The notes: generated by a model from the sequence alone, not told the origin. 36,253 nt of DNA from Bacteroidota bacterium (GCA_003648575.1 QMPN01000001.1:1-36253), one strand, 5' to 3'; counted from the first letter of the stretch, positions 10,201 through 19,700 are shown. Numbers and translations are program-made.

Positions 10201-11402
10201 GAGTTGATGATGGAGCAATCGCCGGTAAATTCCGGGTTATCACGAAAATCAGGATCGATATAAGGTCCCTGGAAAAAGTCGACACCGATAGCAGGTGGCT
10301 GGTCGCCATAAGCTTCAGGCTCGCCGGAACCATCAATAGATGTACCGTTATAACAGTAACCAAGTCCCCTTCCAACATCACAACCTACATAATCATCCCA
10401 TGCATAACCAAGGTCAGTATCAACCCAGGGGCTGAAATAGGTGTTGGTTAGCGTAAATGTTGAACGGTTGATGATCTCATAGGAATAAAAGGTCATGTTG
10501 TTGATCTCATCGTTGGTGGTAAAGCCAAAGGCCTGGGCGCGGATCTCGAATCCGATAGAAGCACCCTGGGTTTCTGAATGGAAGTTACCTTTATCATTAA
10601 AGATCCACCACAGGGTTTGGTCACCTTTCAGCACCTGGTCGACAAGAATACTCCCTTCTACCGTTCCCATCAGCTCTTCTTCCATAGTTACCTGTGGAAC
10701 ATAACTTGGGTCACCGGCATAATTCAGAGGGCAAAGTTCATTTGTAATATCATAATATGGATAGTCACCCTGGTTTGGGTTATAATCGCCATCACCATCA
10801 ATATCACGGAAAGGAGCAAGATAATAACTCTGATCTTTTGCAACATCACCATGGGCAGGATAATCAAGGATTGATTGCGGAATACTATAATCAGGGTATT
10901 CTGTGGCCCTGTCTTCACTGTTCCACCATCCCAGGAATTCATCAACCTCTGCACGAGTGATCAAAGAGTGCTTGTCGTATTTAGCACAGGTTGCTTCATC
11001 TACAGAAGCAGTTCCATCAATAGTAAGAGGTCCTGGCCAATAGTCGTTACCTACCTGACGATAACGCACAGCTGCAAGTTTGAGCTGATTGTTAATATCA
11101 AGTCCCCCGATCCAGAGTGATCCGGAGAAAAGGGAGGTAGCACTACCTGCTTTAGGGATAAAATACTGGGCTCCGATACCACCCGGGAGATCCCACCACA
11201 TGTCTCCACCGGTGTTGATCCTCCCACGGACATTGTTTACATCAAGGAAGCGGAAACCTGATGCGGCAGCACAACCCGCAGCGCTCTCCTTAACAGTCTG
11301 CTGGCTCTTACTTCCGTCTCCCTTATATTCCTCTGCATATGCACCCTGCACCAGCGCTATGCTGAGTAGAGCAATAAATAAATGGCGAAATATATTTTTC
11401 AT
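7206..11402 (-). CDS. Giant secreted protein with T9SS-type C-terminal domain (paralog B, in operon)
   Basis: 1398 aa from the ATG at 11402. The upstream open frame to 11444 is ignored because the signal peptide MKNIFRHLFIALLSIALVQG, cleaved after AYA, starts here. The domain order matches paralog A: an AAGCAAASGFRFLDVNNVRGR start, the DIDGDGDYNPN calcium-type motif, a long region without a recognised enzyme fold, and a C-terminal VVPNPYYAYDSYE Ig-like module with the same tail ending RPPDLNTF. Differences from paralog A concentrate in the signal peptide, the first ~25 mature residues and scattered loops. It lies 60 bp after the TonB-dependent receptor gene and 45 bp before the PorV-like gene, with no terminator in either gap. 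I infer cotranscription and a shared surface function. The substrate or ligand is unknown. Confidence 0.85.
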   Translation of the reverse strand: MKNIFRHLFIALLSIALVQGAYAEEYKGDGSKSQQTVKESAAGCAAASGFRFLDVNNVRGRINTGGDMWWDLPGGIGAQYFIPKAGSATSLFSGSLWIGGLDINNQLKLAAVRYRQVGNDYWPGPLTIDGTASVDEATCAKYDKHSLITRAEVDEFLGWWNSEDRATEYPDYSIPQSILDYPAHGDVAKDQSYYLAPFRDIDGDGDYNPNQGDYPYYDITNELCPLNYAGDPSYVPQVTMEEELMGTVEGSILVDQVLKGDQTLWWIFNDKGNFHSETQGASIGFEIRAQAFGFTTNDEINNMTFYSYEIINRSTFTLTNTYFSPWVDTDLGYAWDDYVGCDVGRGLGYCYNGTSIDGSGEPEAYGDQPPAIGVDFFQGPYIDPDFRDNPEFTGDCSIINSPYQWDQMAINGVNFGNQIVDDERFGMRRLVYHNNSGGPQGDPGIAPEYYNYLRGFWKDNTRMLYGGNAHFNSGAVGPECDFMFPGDSDPCNWGTAGAPPNGGYNQNGLYWTEETADNNPYDRRFMQSAGPFTLEPGAVNYITVGIPWARATSGGPWASVELLRVVDDKCQKLFDNCFKVLDGPDAPDLSIVELNQELIFYISNSKISNNNLEGYNEYDNTITQPLPGGEDGERSDSTYRFEGYQIFQVANATVTLESKNNADLVRLVAQYDIKNGVGMLVNYYYDKSIGGNVPVVEVEGGDNGVVHSFQITEDAFGTTNRQLTNFKQYYYTVVAYAYNEYMPYSQEPGILNGLLGQMKTYLAGRRNIKTYSAIPHPTVNGTVLNSEYGEGPQVTRIKGNGNGGMLIELTDETTAEILSQPPADTVNKMGSPDYPIAYNATYEYGRGPLNVKVVDPLNVIDAEYLLEFTDVGYVSETDTIQIDTAMWMLTNTFSGKVYYSDKATQFNYEQLFLDLGLSIQIGQPANPGDSASANNGLITAYSAYQDSSQRWMSGVEDIDLPRSPADWIRSGTYQDQDDPANLNDWDVPANPYDPDAVYEKIEGGTWAPYMMTAYYAQNDAAPAFSRISKVDFPMSDIASVDIVFTADKSKWTRAIVLEMCADDVLAEGGVKRFNPRSAQSVDKDGNYAQAGSGSSSDPNDPNYIGETGMGWFPGYAINLETGERLNIMYGENSYLVGENGRDMMFNPTANQYDFLGTPLFGGMHYVYIMDHTTRKPNSDPNTYIFPAYDACLQYNTLFDTLGAHILWEVRYQSMLYSTAMWIGMPLAVEGEEWLPDGNDWALSIRMAKPYRRYFSLPFAPEYASGDTTDMDWPTYSFKTEEVATTQYSASKAETDLDYISVVPNPYYAYDSYENNALDHRIKITNLPQQATITIYNINGTLVRQLTKDSDETYVDWDLKNFAGVPIAGGIYIIHVKTNAGERVLKWFGILRPPDLNTF

Positions 11403-11462
11403 GGTTGCTGTATTATTTTTTGTTTTCATAATGTAGGTGTTCATCCTGAATTCTTCTGAGAA

Positions 11463-14400
11463 TTAGAAGTTAAATATTACTCCCAGGCGAATTGTCCTTG
11501 GGCTGCTGTAGTACCATGGACGATCGACGAAAATAGCATATAGGTCGCGGAACGATTGCGGATCAAGCTGCTCATTGATCTCACGCTGCCATTCAGGAGC
11601 GGCCAGGTATCCATCATCATCAGGGTTACCTGTTGCAGGATAAACATTCAGCACATTTTTGGTATTCAGAACATTATTAATTGACACATAGACGTTCAGG
11701 TTTCCAGGTCTTTCACCTTTACCCATCTTAAGTTCAATGTCTTTGTCAACACGGATGTCCATACGGAACTGCCATGGCAGGCGTGATCCGTAGTAAGTAC
11801 CCTGGAGAAGCCTTGTTCCACCACTTAACTGGCTGTATATGTTACGTGAACGGGTGTATGGCGTACCAGAACCACCAGTTAGAGTCATTGAGAGTCCGGT
11901 ATTGTTCAGCACCTGAAGAGGAGCTTTTCCTTTCTTCTCACGTTTGATGCTTGGTCCGTTATAGTCAACGCCTCTTCCAAACCTGTAATCGAAAAATACA
12001 TTGAAACTATGACGACGGTCCCATGCAAGTGGGAAGGTAGTCCTCAGGTTTGGAAGACCGGAGGCCACGAGGGCAGCGGCTGTAGTAGTACTTGAGCCGG
12101 TACCATTTGCAAACTGCAGTGTGTAGTATGCACTGATCCTGGCATTGTTTGTCCTTCTCATGTCATACTGAATGGTCATACCCTTTACAGTACCAAAGTC
12201 AATGTTGTTATAAGAAGTATAATCTTTAGGATAAGCACCGGTGAAACGGTAGATTTGGATCATATCCCTCATCTCCCTGTAGAAGGCAACAAACTTCAGT
12301 GATGAAGTTGGGGACAACTTCTGTTGGAAACCAAGTTCATAATCGATCGTCTTGGATGGGCTCAGGCTTGGGTTGTTGATGGTTCCACCAATATTATCGA
12401 AGTAATAATATACCCTTGGGTCTGAACGAAGGTTAGAAGTCGGACGCTGCGTCAGTACATCATAGTGAGCAAAGAAAAGCGCGACATCAGAGATTGGGAA
12501 TGAGAATGATACCCTGGGCATCACGTTGATCTGAGGATCATAATCGGTAAATGATTCCAGCGGAGGCCTTGTAAGGCTGGGATCAGTAAGGTATGGCGAA
12601 ACACCTGAGCCCACATTCAATACATTCGGATCCTGGATCTCTGTACCTTCAGCATTATACCATACACTCTCGTCACGATAACCGGTAATTAGTGTAGGAT
12701 TGTCAGCATTGTCGACATAAACAACATAGTCAGTACCAATGGTGCCAGGGTGTGTGACAGCTTGCCCTCCTACACTCTGTACTTCTGCAACAGTTCTTGC
12801 AGGATAGAGGAGGTAAGGGTCATTCAGCACCATCTGGTTCGCATCGAAACGGTCGACACGTACACCAAGGTTGAAGATCAGATCTTTGAAAGCAAACTTA
12901 TCCTGGATAAATCCAGCCATGTAAATGGGTTCAAAAGCACCAACCGCGCGGGTGTAGACGCCTTCGTCATCAGTCTGGTTGTAGAAATCAGCGAAAGTAG
13001 GTTTGCTTTTCAGCTTTTCTCCGGTATAATCATAACCGATAGGGGTTACATACCAGTTACCATCGTTCAGCAACTCATCCGGGCTGAACATGCCAAGATC
13101 AAATAATTCTTCGCCAACAGAAACAGTGTGCTCAACATTATTTTCGTCGAAATACTGGATGCTGTTGGTGTTATAATCGTATGACTGAATGTTAATGAAG
13201 TCTGTTCCGTTCACTGCGAGACCGAGTTTCTTTCTGAGGTTTGCATCAAAAACTCTTTGCTCGTCTGCATTATATTTTCTGTTATACTCAACAGTATCCT
13301 GGAAGACGCCATCAAGGTAAATGAACTCAGGATTCTCAAGATCAAGTTCCTGGATATGGAAGTTGGTGAGACCGTCCATGAGTGTCCACAGGCCAACAGG
13401 CGCGACATTATAGGAAGCATCTTTCCTTTGTTCATACTGGATCCCAAACTTCAGCTCATGGTTGCCGATGTCCATTGATCCGGTAGCATTCACACTGATC
13501 TGTGAATTGTTGTATTCAAAATAACCGGCCTGTGTGGCGCCCGGAAGGGCAAACATACCATAAACATTCGGTGGTCCCTGGCCGTTGAGGAGGCCGCCAC
13601 CCAATTGCACCTGGTCGGAATTTCTCCAGTTTCCGTTAGGATCCGGATAAAGGTCGTAATAGGTTTGTGTATGCTGGGTCACATAAGGATTGAGGCTGCC
13701 GGGTGTAAATGAAAATAAGGTATCGTAGATGTTATCCATCTCGTATACATTCTGATAATATTCCCCTCCAATGGTATCAGAAGTAAGGGTGTAGTTCTTG
13801 GCCAGATGAGAGTCAAATGAGCCCAGGTAACCATATTTGAAAACATCCTGTTTATGATCAGGATCATGTGTAGATCCGCTGAAGCTCTGATAGTCAGCCT
13901 GAATAGTGTAATAAACGTTTTTAATGAGAGAGTTTTTATGCGGATCATTCTGGAAACGCTGTGTGAAGCGGCCAAATACCCTCCAGGTCTGAGTGTTAAA
14001 CAGTGCGTTCTTGTCATAGTTAAACATCGAACTACCGTAGTTGTAGTTATTTCCACGACCGTAGTTATAAGAACCACCAAAAGTAAGGTTGACAGTGGGT
14101 CCTGTACGCACGTCGATTTTACCGGTCAGGTTAATATTATATCTTGAAGTGTTGGAAGTAGTATTGATCTTTTCAAGGTCGCTCATCCTGGTGAATTCAC
14201 CATTTACAAATGTACCGCCTGATTCAAGACCTGAAGGACGCAATGGATTTTGTTGCAGATATGAGATATATTCATCCTGTCCACGGTACATTTCACTTGA
14301 CATAGGTCTTCCATCCTGGCGATACGTAAAATCACCACCGATGAAATACCCTAGGAGAGATTGGCCTTTCTTACCATCCTCTGTTTTCTTCCTGAAAAGA

Positions 14401-15173
14401 GGTCCGTTAAGGTTCAGTCCCACACGGTTATATCCGAAAGGATCAAGAAACTCGGAAGTTTCAACCTCAACACCGGCACCAAAAATTCTTGAAGGACCTC
14501 TTGTAGTTACTTCAATTATACCACCGGTTGCATCACCATACTGTGCGGGGAGTCCCCCAAGAATTACAGATTGCTGTGCTATGGCAGATGCAGGTAAAGA
14601 AAGTGATCCAATGACAGGCATCCCGTCGATATAATATTTGGTATCACCCCTACGGGCACCACGAACGTTGCCGGCTTCACCATCCCTGGAGAATACACCA
14701 CCAATCGTTGCAGCGATGGATTGAACATTACGGTTCGGCATTTTCTGGATTTCTTCCTGTGTGACGGTACCGCCACTAACGGTTTTATCTTTATCGATCA
14801 GCGGGACTTTGTAGTCGATGATAACTACCTCTTCAAGTCCGATGGCTGACGTTGCCATTTCAATATCGAAAAAGCGTGTTTGGTTGGCATTGATCTGAAC
14901 CCCTCTCACGAGGACTTCATTATATCCGATGAACGAGGCCCTGAGGTCGTATTTTCCGGGAGTGATCGGTTTGATCACATATTTCCCGTTAATATCGGAG
15001 GATGACCCACCTATTTGGGAACCACCAAGTTCAAGTATGACGTTCACGAAGGGAAGCTCTTCTCCTGTCTTCTTGTCAATAACCTTTCCTTGAAGCGTAC
15101 CGGAAGATTGGGGAAATGCCACCAAACTGGTAGCCAGTACAATACCAATAGTTAGAAGTAAATTTCTTAACAT
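11463..15173 (-). CDS. TonB-dependent outer-membrane receptor with carboxypeptidase-regulatory-like N-domain
   Basis: 1236 aa. It has a signal peptide (residues 1-20), then a CarboxypepD_reg-like beta-sandwich (about 26-107, GTLQGKVIDKKTGEELPFVN). A TonB-box-like EEVVIID follows at 114-120. The plug domain (about 130-228) contains NVRGARRGDTKYYIDGMPV and PAQYGDATGGIIEVTT. A ~1000-residue 22-strand-type barrel ends in the aromatic terminus LGVIFNF. Such receptors import large ligands using TonB/ExbBD energy. No SusD lipoprotein gene accompanies it, and the SusC-specific signature was not noticed. It heads the apparent operon receptor, giant T9SS protein, PorV-like protein, with a candidate promoter at 15218-15250. 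The ligand is unknown; a role as partner of the surface protein is inference. Confidence 0.9.
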   Translation of the reverse strand: MLRNLLLTIGIVLATSLVAFPQSSGTLQGKVIDKKTGEELPFVNVILELGGSQIGGSSSDINGKYVIKPITPGKYDLRASFIGYNEVLVRGVQINANQTRFFDIEMATSAIGLEEVVIIDYKVPLIDKDKTVSGGTVTQEEIQKMPNRNVQSIAATIGGVFSRDGEAGNVRGARRGDTKYYIDGMPVIGSLSLPASAIAQQSVILGGLPAQYGDATGGIIEVTTRGPSRIFGAGVEVETSEFLDPFGYNRVGLNLNGPLFRKKTEDGKKGQSLLGYFIGGDFTYRQDGRPMSSEMYRGQDEYISYLQQNPLRPSGLESGGTFVNGEFTRMSDLEKINTTSNTSRYNINLTGKIDVRTGPTVNLTFGGSYNYGRGNNYNYGSSMFNYDKNALFNTQTWRVFGRFTQRFQNDPHKNSLIKNVYYTIQADYQSFSGSTHDPDHKQDVFKYGYLGSFDSHLAKNYTLTSDTIGGEYYQNVYEMDNIYDTLFSFTPGSLNPYVTQHTQTYYDLYPDPNGNWRNSDQVQLGGGLLNGQGPPNVYGMFALPGATQAGYFEYNNSQISVNATGSMDIGNHELKFGIQYEQRKDASYNVAPVGLWTLMDGLTNFHIQELDLENPEFIYLDGVFQDTVEYNRKYNADEQRVFDANLRKKLGLAVNGTDFINIQSYDYNTNSIQYFDENNVEHTVSVGEELFDLGMFSPDELLNDGNWYVTPIGYDYTGEKLKSKPTFADFYNQTDDEGVYTRAVGAFEPIYMAGFIQDKFAFKDLIFNLGVRVDRFDANQMVLNDPYLLYPARTVAEVQSVGGQAVTHPGTIGTDYVVYVDNADNPTLITGYRDESVWYNAEGTEIQDPNVLNVGSGVSPYLTDPSLTRPPLESFTDYDPQINVMPRVSFSFPISDVALFFAHYDVLTQRPTSNLRSDPRVYYYFDNIGGTINNPSLSPSKTIDYELGFQQKLSPTSSLKFVAFYREMRDMIQIYRFTGAYPKDYTSYNNIDFGTVKGMTIQYDMRRTNNARISAYYTLQFANGTGSSTTTAAALVASGLPNLRTTFPLAWDRRHSFNVFFDYRFGRGVDYNGPSIKREKKGKAPLQVLNNTGLSMTLTGGSGTPYTRSRNIYSQLSGGTRLLQGTYYGSRLPWQFRMDIRVDKDIELKMGKGERPGNLNVYVSINNVLNTKNVLNVYPATGNPDDDGYLAAPEWQREINEQLDPQSFRDLYAIFVDRPWYYSSPRTIRLGVIFNF

Positions 15174-15217
15174 ACCATGATAATTTTATGTTAGATAAAC
15201 ACTGTGCAATAAGTTCG

Positions 15218-15250
15218 TAAAGTTAACGAATAAAAAAATTAATATGCAAA
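15218..15250 (-). promoter_or_regulatory. Candidate promoter of the TonB-receptor operon
   Basis: On the minus strand TTTG (15250-15247) is followed after 21 bp by TAACTTTA (15225-15218), one mismatch from the Bacteroidota -7 consensus TAnnTTTG. The predicted start lies about 40 nt before the receptor ATG. The surrounding 126-bp spacer is AT-rich and has no other notable feature. Confidence 0.4.
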
Positions 15251-15299
15251 TATTATTAACACTACGGGCAAAAAAAATTAACAATTACTTAACATTATA

Positions 15300-15785
15300 T
15301 TAATGATAAGGTCTCTCAAGAATTGCCGAGTAAATTATGGCCTTTCTAAGGTCTATTTTTACTGGCTTTCCGGCCTTTGTTTCATGCTCTTTCATGATGT
15401 CAGTAAATGTGATCCGTCCGAGTGAACTGACGCCTTCACCCGACACTGATTCCAGGCTTTTATAACCATAGCCGATATATCCGGATTGGGGAGCATTTTT
15501 ACGCTTACGCTCCTCCACTTCGACCAGCATGGGCTCGTCATATTCCGGTTCCAATTCGACGACTTCCGGTTCCAATTCGACGACTTCCGGCTCAGGTACC
15601 ATGGGTTGTTGTCCCTCGAGCAATTGTTCGAGCAATGACCTGGTGGCGGAAACACCAGTTTTTTCACCCGTAGGGGCAGTGGCCGGCTTCTGTGGGGCTG
15701 CATTCTCTTTCTTCTTCTTAGTGGCCTTGTACACAGTTGCGGCAAGCCATATAACGCCGATGATGATGTAAATATAATCTTCCAT
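15300..15785 (-). CDS. Small membrane-anchored hypothetical protein
   Basis: 161 aa from the ATG at 15785; a TTG two codons upstream is also possible. The protein starts with one transmembrane helix (residues about 3-20, YIYIIIGVIWLAATVY) followed by a basic KATKKKK stop-transfer segment, so the rest is probably cytoplasmic. The middle is low-complexity and acidic, with the heptapeptide VVELEPE occurring twice from a perfect 21-bp nucleotide duplication. The C-terminus (KIDLRKAIIYSAILERPYH) looks like a conserved tail that I have seen in Bacteroidota hypothetical proteins, but I assign no function. It sits between the LytTR regulator and the TonB receptor, all on the minus strand. Confidence 0.7.
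   Translation of the reverse strand: MEDYIYIIIGVIWLAATVYKATKKKKENAAPQKPATAPTGEKTGVSATRSLLEQLLEGQQPMVPEPEVVELEPEVVELEPEYDEPMLVEVEERKRKNAPQSGYIGYGYKSLESVSGEGVSSLGRITFTDIMKEHETKAGKPVKIDLRKAIIYSAILERPYH
15543..15590. repeat. Perfect 21-bp in-frame tandem duplication in the 161-aa gene
   Basis: Units 15543-15563 and 15564-15584 are identical and a further 6 bp match the start of a third copy. It encodes two VVELEPE heptapeptides. The absence of any substitution suggests recent slippage. Confidence 0.9.
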
Positions 15786-15851
15786 GTGCAATGATGGTTT
15801 TTGGCTATGCTAGTGTAAAAATATTAAATTTTTTCAATAATGAAAGCAATA

Positions 15852-15914
15852 ATCAGTTTTCGGTTGCCGATAATCAGTTAACGGTAGATAGCCGGCAATT
15901 GGCGGGAAACCGAT
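15852..15914. repeat. Degenerate 7-bp-periodic intergenic array (array 1)
   Basis: Successive heptads from 15852 are ATCAGTT, TTCGGTT, GCCGATA, ATCAGTT, AACGGTA, GATAGCC, GGCAATT and GGCGGGA. Most fit nnCRRTW. The spacer (15786-15929) separates the response regulator from the 161-aa gene. Part of it could pair as TTGCCG/CGGCAA (15864-15869 with 15893-15898), but no terminator T run follows. Confidence 0.55.
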
Positions 15915-15929
15915 TTCTGGCAAGAATTA

Positions 15930-16679
15930 TCACAGATGTGTGATCACCTCAATGATCTTTTCCCGCTTACGACGTGATACCGGGATCCTGCTCCCATCGA
16001 TCATTTCGATATATCCGCCATCGTTCCGCAAAAAACCTTTGATGTATTTCACATTCACCAGATGGGATTTATGCGGGCGGATGAAGTTATGATCACTGAG
16101 CAGTTCTTCGTTTTCTTTCAGGGTCTTTGAAATAAGGATCTTTTTTCCATCCGACAGGAAAAAATTGGTGTAATAGTTGTCGCTCTCACAGCGTAGGATC
16201 TGATCGGTCTCGATGATGTGGATCTTCTCAGAAGTGGAAAGCACGATCTTATGTGGCTCCGCCTCCCTTGACTTGATATTATCAAGCAGCACCTGTATGT
16301 TCTGGTTTACCTGGGTGTGGCTGATCTTCTGCTCCACCTTTTTTACAGCCCTGACCAACTCCTCCGCATCGATGGGCTTGAGAAGGTAATCCAGGGCGCT
16401 GTACTTGATCGCCTTGATAGCAAACTGATCGAATGCAGTAGTAAAAATGATCTCGAAATTGATGCTGTCAAGCTCCTCCAGCATCCTGAAACCGCTGCCA
16501 TCAGGCATTTGAATATCCAGGAAAATCACATCCGGCTGATGCTCCCTGATAACCTCCAGTCCTCCACGATAGCTTTCTGCTTCAGCAATAATGCTGACAT
16601 TCTTGCAATAGCGGTCGATCATACCGTTCAGGGTTTCCCTGGAGTGTTTTTCGTCTTCAATGATGATGCCCCTGATCAT
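15930..16679 (-). CDS. LytTR-family response regulator
   Basis: 249 aa. Residues 1-120 form a receiver domain with acidic pocket E8/D9, phosphoacceptor D55 in VIFLDIQMPDGSG, the Thr in IIFTTAF and K101 in LLKPID. Residues about 142-246 form a LytTR DNA-binding domain: KIVLSTSEKIHIIETDQILRC, then FIRPHKSHLVNVKYI, then IPVSRRKREKI. Such regulators are phosphorylated by LytS-type kinases and bind imperfect direct repeats upstream of targets. The gene follows the propeller histidine kinase after a 100-bp spacer with a candidate promoter, so it may be partly independently expressed. The neighbouring TonB-receptor operon is a plausible target, by position only. Confidence 0.93.
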   Translation of the reverse strand: MIRGIIIEDEKHSRETLNGMIDRYCKNVSIIAEAESYRGGLEVIREHQPDVIFLDIQMPDGSGFRMLEELDSINFEIIFTTAFDQFAIKAIKYSALDYLLKPIDAEELVRAVKKVEQKISHTQVNQNIQVLLDNIKSREAEPHKIVLSTSEKIHIIETDQILRCESDNYYTNFFLSDGKKILISKTLKENEELLSDHNFIRPHKSHLVNVKYIKGFLRNDGGYIEMIDGSRIPVSRRKREKIIEVITHL

Positions 16680-16749
16680 AGTTTAGGAAATTAGTAAATA
16701 GCGGACTGATTGTGTGGTAAAGTTATGATTTGTTTCTCATAGCAACAAA

Positions 16750-16757
16750 CAAAGCTA
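16750..16757 (-). promoter_or_regulatory. Candidate -7 element for the LytTR regulator gene
   Basis: TAGCTTTG on the minus strand (16757-16750) is an exact TAnnTTTG match in the 100-bp spacer between kinase and regulator. It would give a leader of about 65 nt. No convincing -33 TTTG was seen. Confidence 0.35.
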
Positions 16758-16779
16758 TGGATATTTGAATTAAGATACT

Positions 16780-19700
16780 CTAATCATCGATATACAGGAT
16801 GTTGATCTCCACACGCGTACCTGCCGGATCTCCCTTTTCATCAAGGAGATCGATCACCTTTACCGCAAACTTTTCCTTATTCTGCTTGTTCAGGATCTCC
16901 AGGCGCTCCCTGGTGATGAGCATGCCCCTCGACTTGCGTTTGATGCCGGAAGATTCCCTGATCTCTTCTGCCTTCTTGCGTCCAACACCATTATCCTCGA
17001 CGATGCAGTAGATGAAATTTTTGTGGAGCTGAAGCTCAAGCTTAATGTGGCCGGGATCAGGGCTGTGAACAATACCATGCAAAATGGCATTCTCAACAAA
17101 GGGCTGGATGATCATGGGCGGGATCTCCATGAACTCATCATCGATGTCTTTATCCACCTCAATGGTATAATCAAATTTATTATCGAAACGCAATCGCTCG
17201 ATATCCATATAATGCTTCACTGCTTTCAGTTCATCCTTCACCGGTATGCTCGACTCCCGGGAATTGGTGAGAATGAGGCGCATCAACTGTGAGAATTTCG
17301 ACAGGTAATGAATGGCCTTATCGGTATTGCTCCCGATCACGAAGCTTTGGATGGCATTGAGAGAGTTGAAGATGAAGTGCGGATTCATCTGCAGTTGCAG
17401 TGTTTTCTGTTGAACATCGAAAAGCTCTTTCTCTATTTCAAGTACCTTTTTCGCTACTTCATGCTTGCGTTTGATCATCCTGATCCGCCAGTAGATGAAC
17501 GACCACAGGAGTGCGAATATCAGTGCACCGAAGATCAGCCTGAAAATAAGAGTATCCCACCAGGGGGGAAGGATTATGATGTGGAGCGAGGTGCCGGTAT
17601 CATTCCAGATGCCGTCATTGTTGGAGCCGATCACCCGAAACACATAACTGCCGGGCGATACCCTGGTATACTCTGCAAGCCTGCGGTTCGCATCGCGGAA
17701 ATTCCAATCTTCATCATAGTTCTCCAGCATATATGCATACTTGTTCTTGGCAGGATTGGTAAAGTCCAGCGCCGAAAATTCAATGGAGAAGAAATTGTCG
17801 TCATGGTTTAACCGGATGCTGTCACCGTCGCAAAAATTTCTTTTTACAGCTTCGTTCAGTTTCTTGAAAGAAGTGATCACGATGCGCGGTGCGTGCTCAT
17901 TCAGGGCAATTTCCTCCGGAAAAAAGCTGTTGAATCCATCCATCCCGCCAAAAAACATTTCCCCGTCATCGGCATGGAACCATGCTCCTCCGTTGAACTC
18001 ATTTCCCTGCAAGCCGTCATTAATATCGTAATTGACAAATTTCCCACTGGACGGATTAAATTTTGACATACCCCAGTTGGTTGTCAACCAGAGGTTCCCG
18101 TTGCGGTCTTCCAGGGTGATATACACCACATTATTGGGAAGCCCGTTTTGCTCATCCAGGTGAAGAAAACGTTCGCGGAGCGGATCAAAATGGTTCAGCC
18201 CGCCCCCCATGGTGCCAATCCAGAAATTGCCTTTGCTGTCCTCCTGTATGCCGAAAACAGCATTCGCGCTGATACTGAAAGGATCGTCCGGGTCATGAGT
18301 GTAAGAAATGAACGCATCCCTGTCGGCATCATAACGGTTCAGCCCGTTGTTGGTCCCAAACCACTTTACATGATCCTTGTCTTCATAAATGATCCATATC
18401 CTGTTGTTGGAAATACTAGTAGTATCCCTTGGATCATGTGCCCAGGAATGCATCTCCATTGTATCAGGATGAAAAGCATTTACCCCCCTGCCGGAACCTA
18501 CCCAGATATAATCCTGGTAGTCTTCCATTACCCAGAGGAGGTTGTTGTCGTTGAGGGAGTTAGGATCATAAGGCGAGGCAGTAAATTGCGTATACTCTCC
18601 GGTGGAGGGCACATACTTGAACAGGCCATCACTGTCGGTGGCGATCCAGATGTTTCCCAGGTGGTCCTTTTGCATAGATCGGATGCGAACATCTGCGATA
18701 TCGGTATAGGGGTCGATCATATAATGCAATCTGCTGTATCGGCCACTCCTCCGGTCGAGTATATTTACGCCTTTGCCGGTGCCCAGCCAGATCAAGCCGT
18801 CATCATCCTTAAATACGCAATGGATCACATTGTCACTTAGTGAGTATGGGTCGTCAGAATCCCTGTGGTAATAGTTAAATTTGCTCAGGCCCAGGTGCAC
18901 CTTGTTCACCCCTTTGTAGGTCCCGACCCAAACTGATCCCATATCATCTTCATAAATGCAGTTCACATCATCGTTGCTCAGGCTGGTGCTATTACCTGAA
19001 TGCCGGTAATGGCTAAAGCTTCCCTGCTGCCTGTCGAAGGTATTGAGCATATCCTTGGTTCCTACCCAGAAAATCCCCCGAGAGTCTTCAAAGATGGCTT
19101 TTACCTGATTATTGCTCAGGCTCTCCGGATTGTCATGCTCATGAAAAAAATGCATGAAGCCTTCGCGCTCGCCAAGGTAAAGATTGAGTCCGAATTGTGT
19201 CCCAACCCATAAGCGCCCGCTACGATCTTCATAAATGTCATTGATGGCATTACTGCTGATGCTGCTATTATCGTATGGAGAGTGAAAAAACGGCGTGAAG
19301 AGCTGGGTTGAATCATCAAATTTTAGAAGGCCGAAACGGGTGGCGACCCACAGGAATCCGGAGCGGTCCTGCATTACTTTGTTGATCCAGTTGGTACGGA
19401 TGCTGTCAACATTTGCAAAATTGAAACTGAAACGCTTGTAAACATGGTTTTTTTTGTCGTAGCGGTTCAGCCCCTGTACCGTGCTGATCCATAGATAGCC
19501 TTTCCGGTCCTGGAAGATATGGTTGATAGTATTGTTACTAAGGCTATTACTTTCTCCCGGGATATTCTTTATAACGCTAAAAAATTTTGTTTCCTGCTCG
19601 AAGCGGTTCAGCCCATCCTGGGTTCCGGCCCAGATCACACCTTCATCGTCTTCGAGCAATGTGTTGATGGTGGGATTGCTCATACCATCCAGCTTATTGT

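Noticed and set aside
14089..14634. 181-codon plus-strand open frame opposite the TonB receptor gene
   Set aside because: It lies entirely within the conserved receptor coding sequence, has no homology-like features and no start context; it is a shadow frame.
11463..15173. SusC/SusD polysaccharide-utilisation locus
   Set aside because: No SusD lipoprotein, glycoside hydrolase or sulfatase lies nearby, and the sensor kinase is not the hybrid HTCS type.
15392..15745. 117-codon minus-strand frame overlapping the 161-aa gene
   Set aside because: It is rich in Arg, Ser and Trp as expected of an out-of-frame reading, while the 161-aa frame has a transmembrane helix and a conserved-looking tail.
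18148..18840. 230-codon plus-strand open frame opposite the propeller kinase gene
   Set aside because: The repeat structure of the kinase gene keeps the antisense frame open. The translated text has no signal, domain or promoter.
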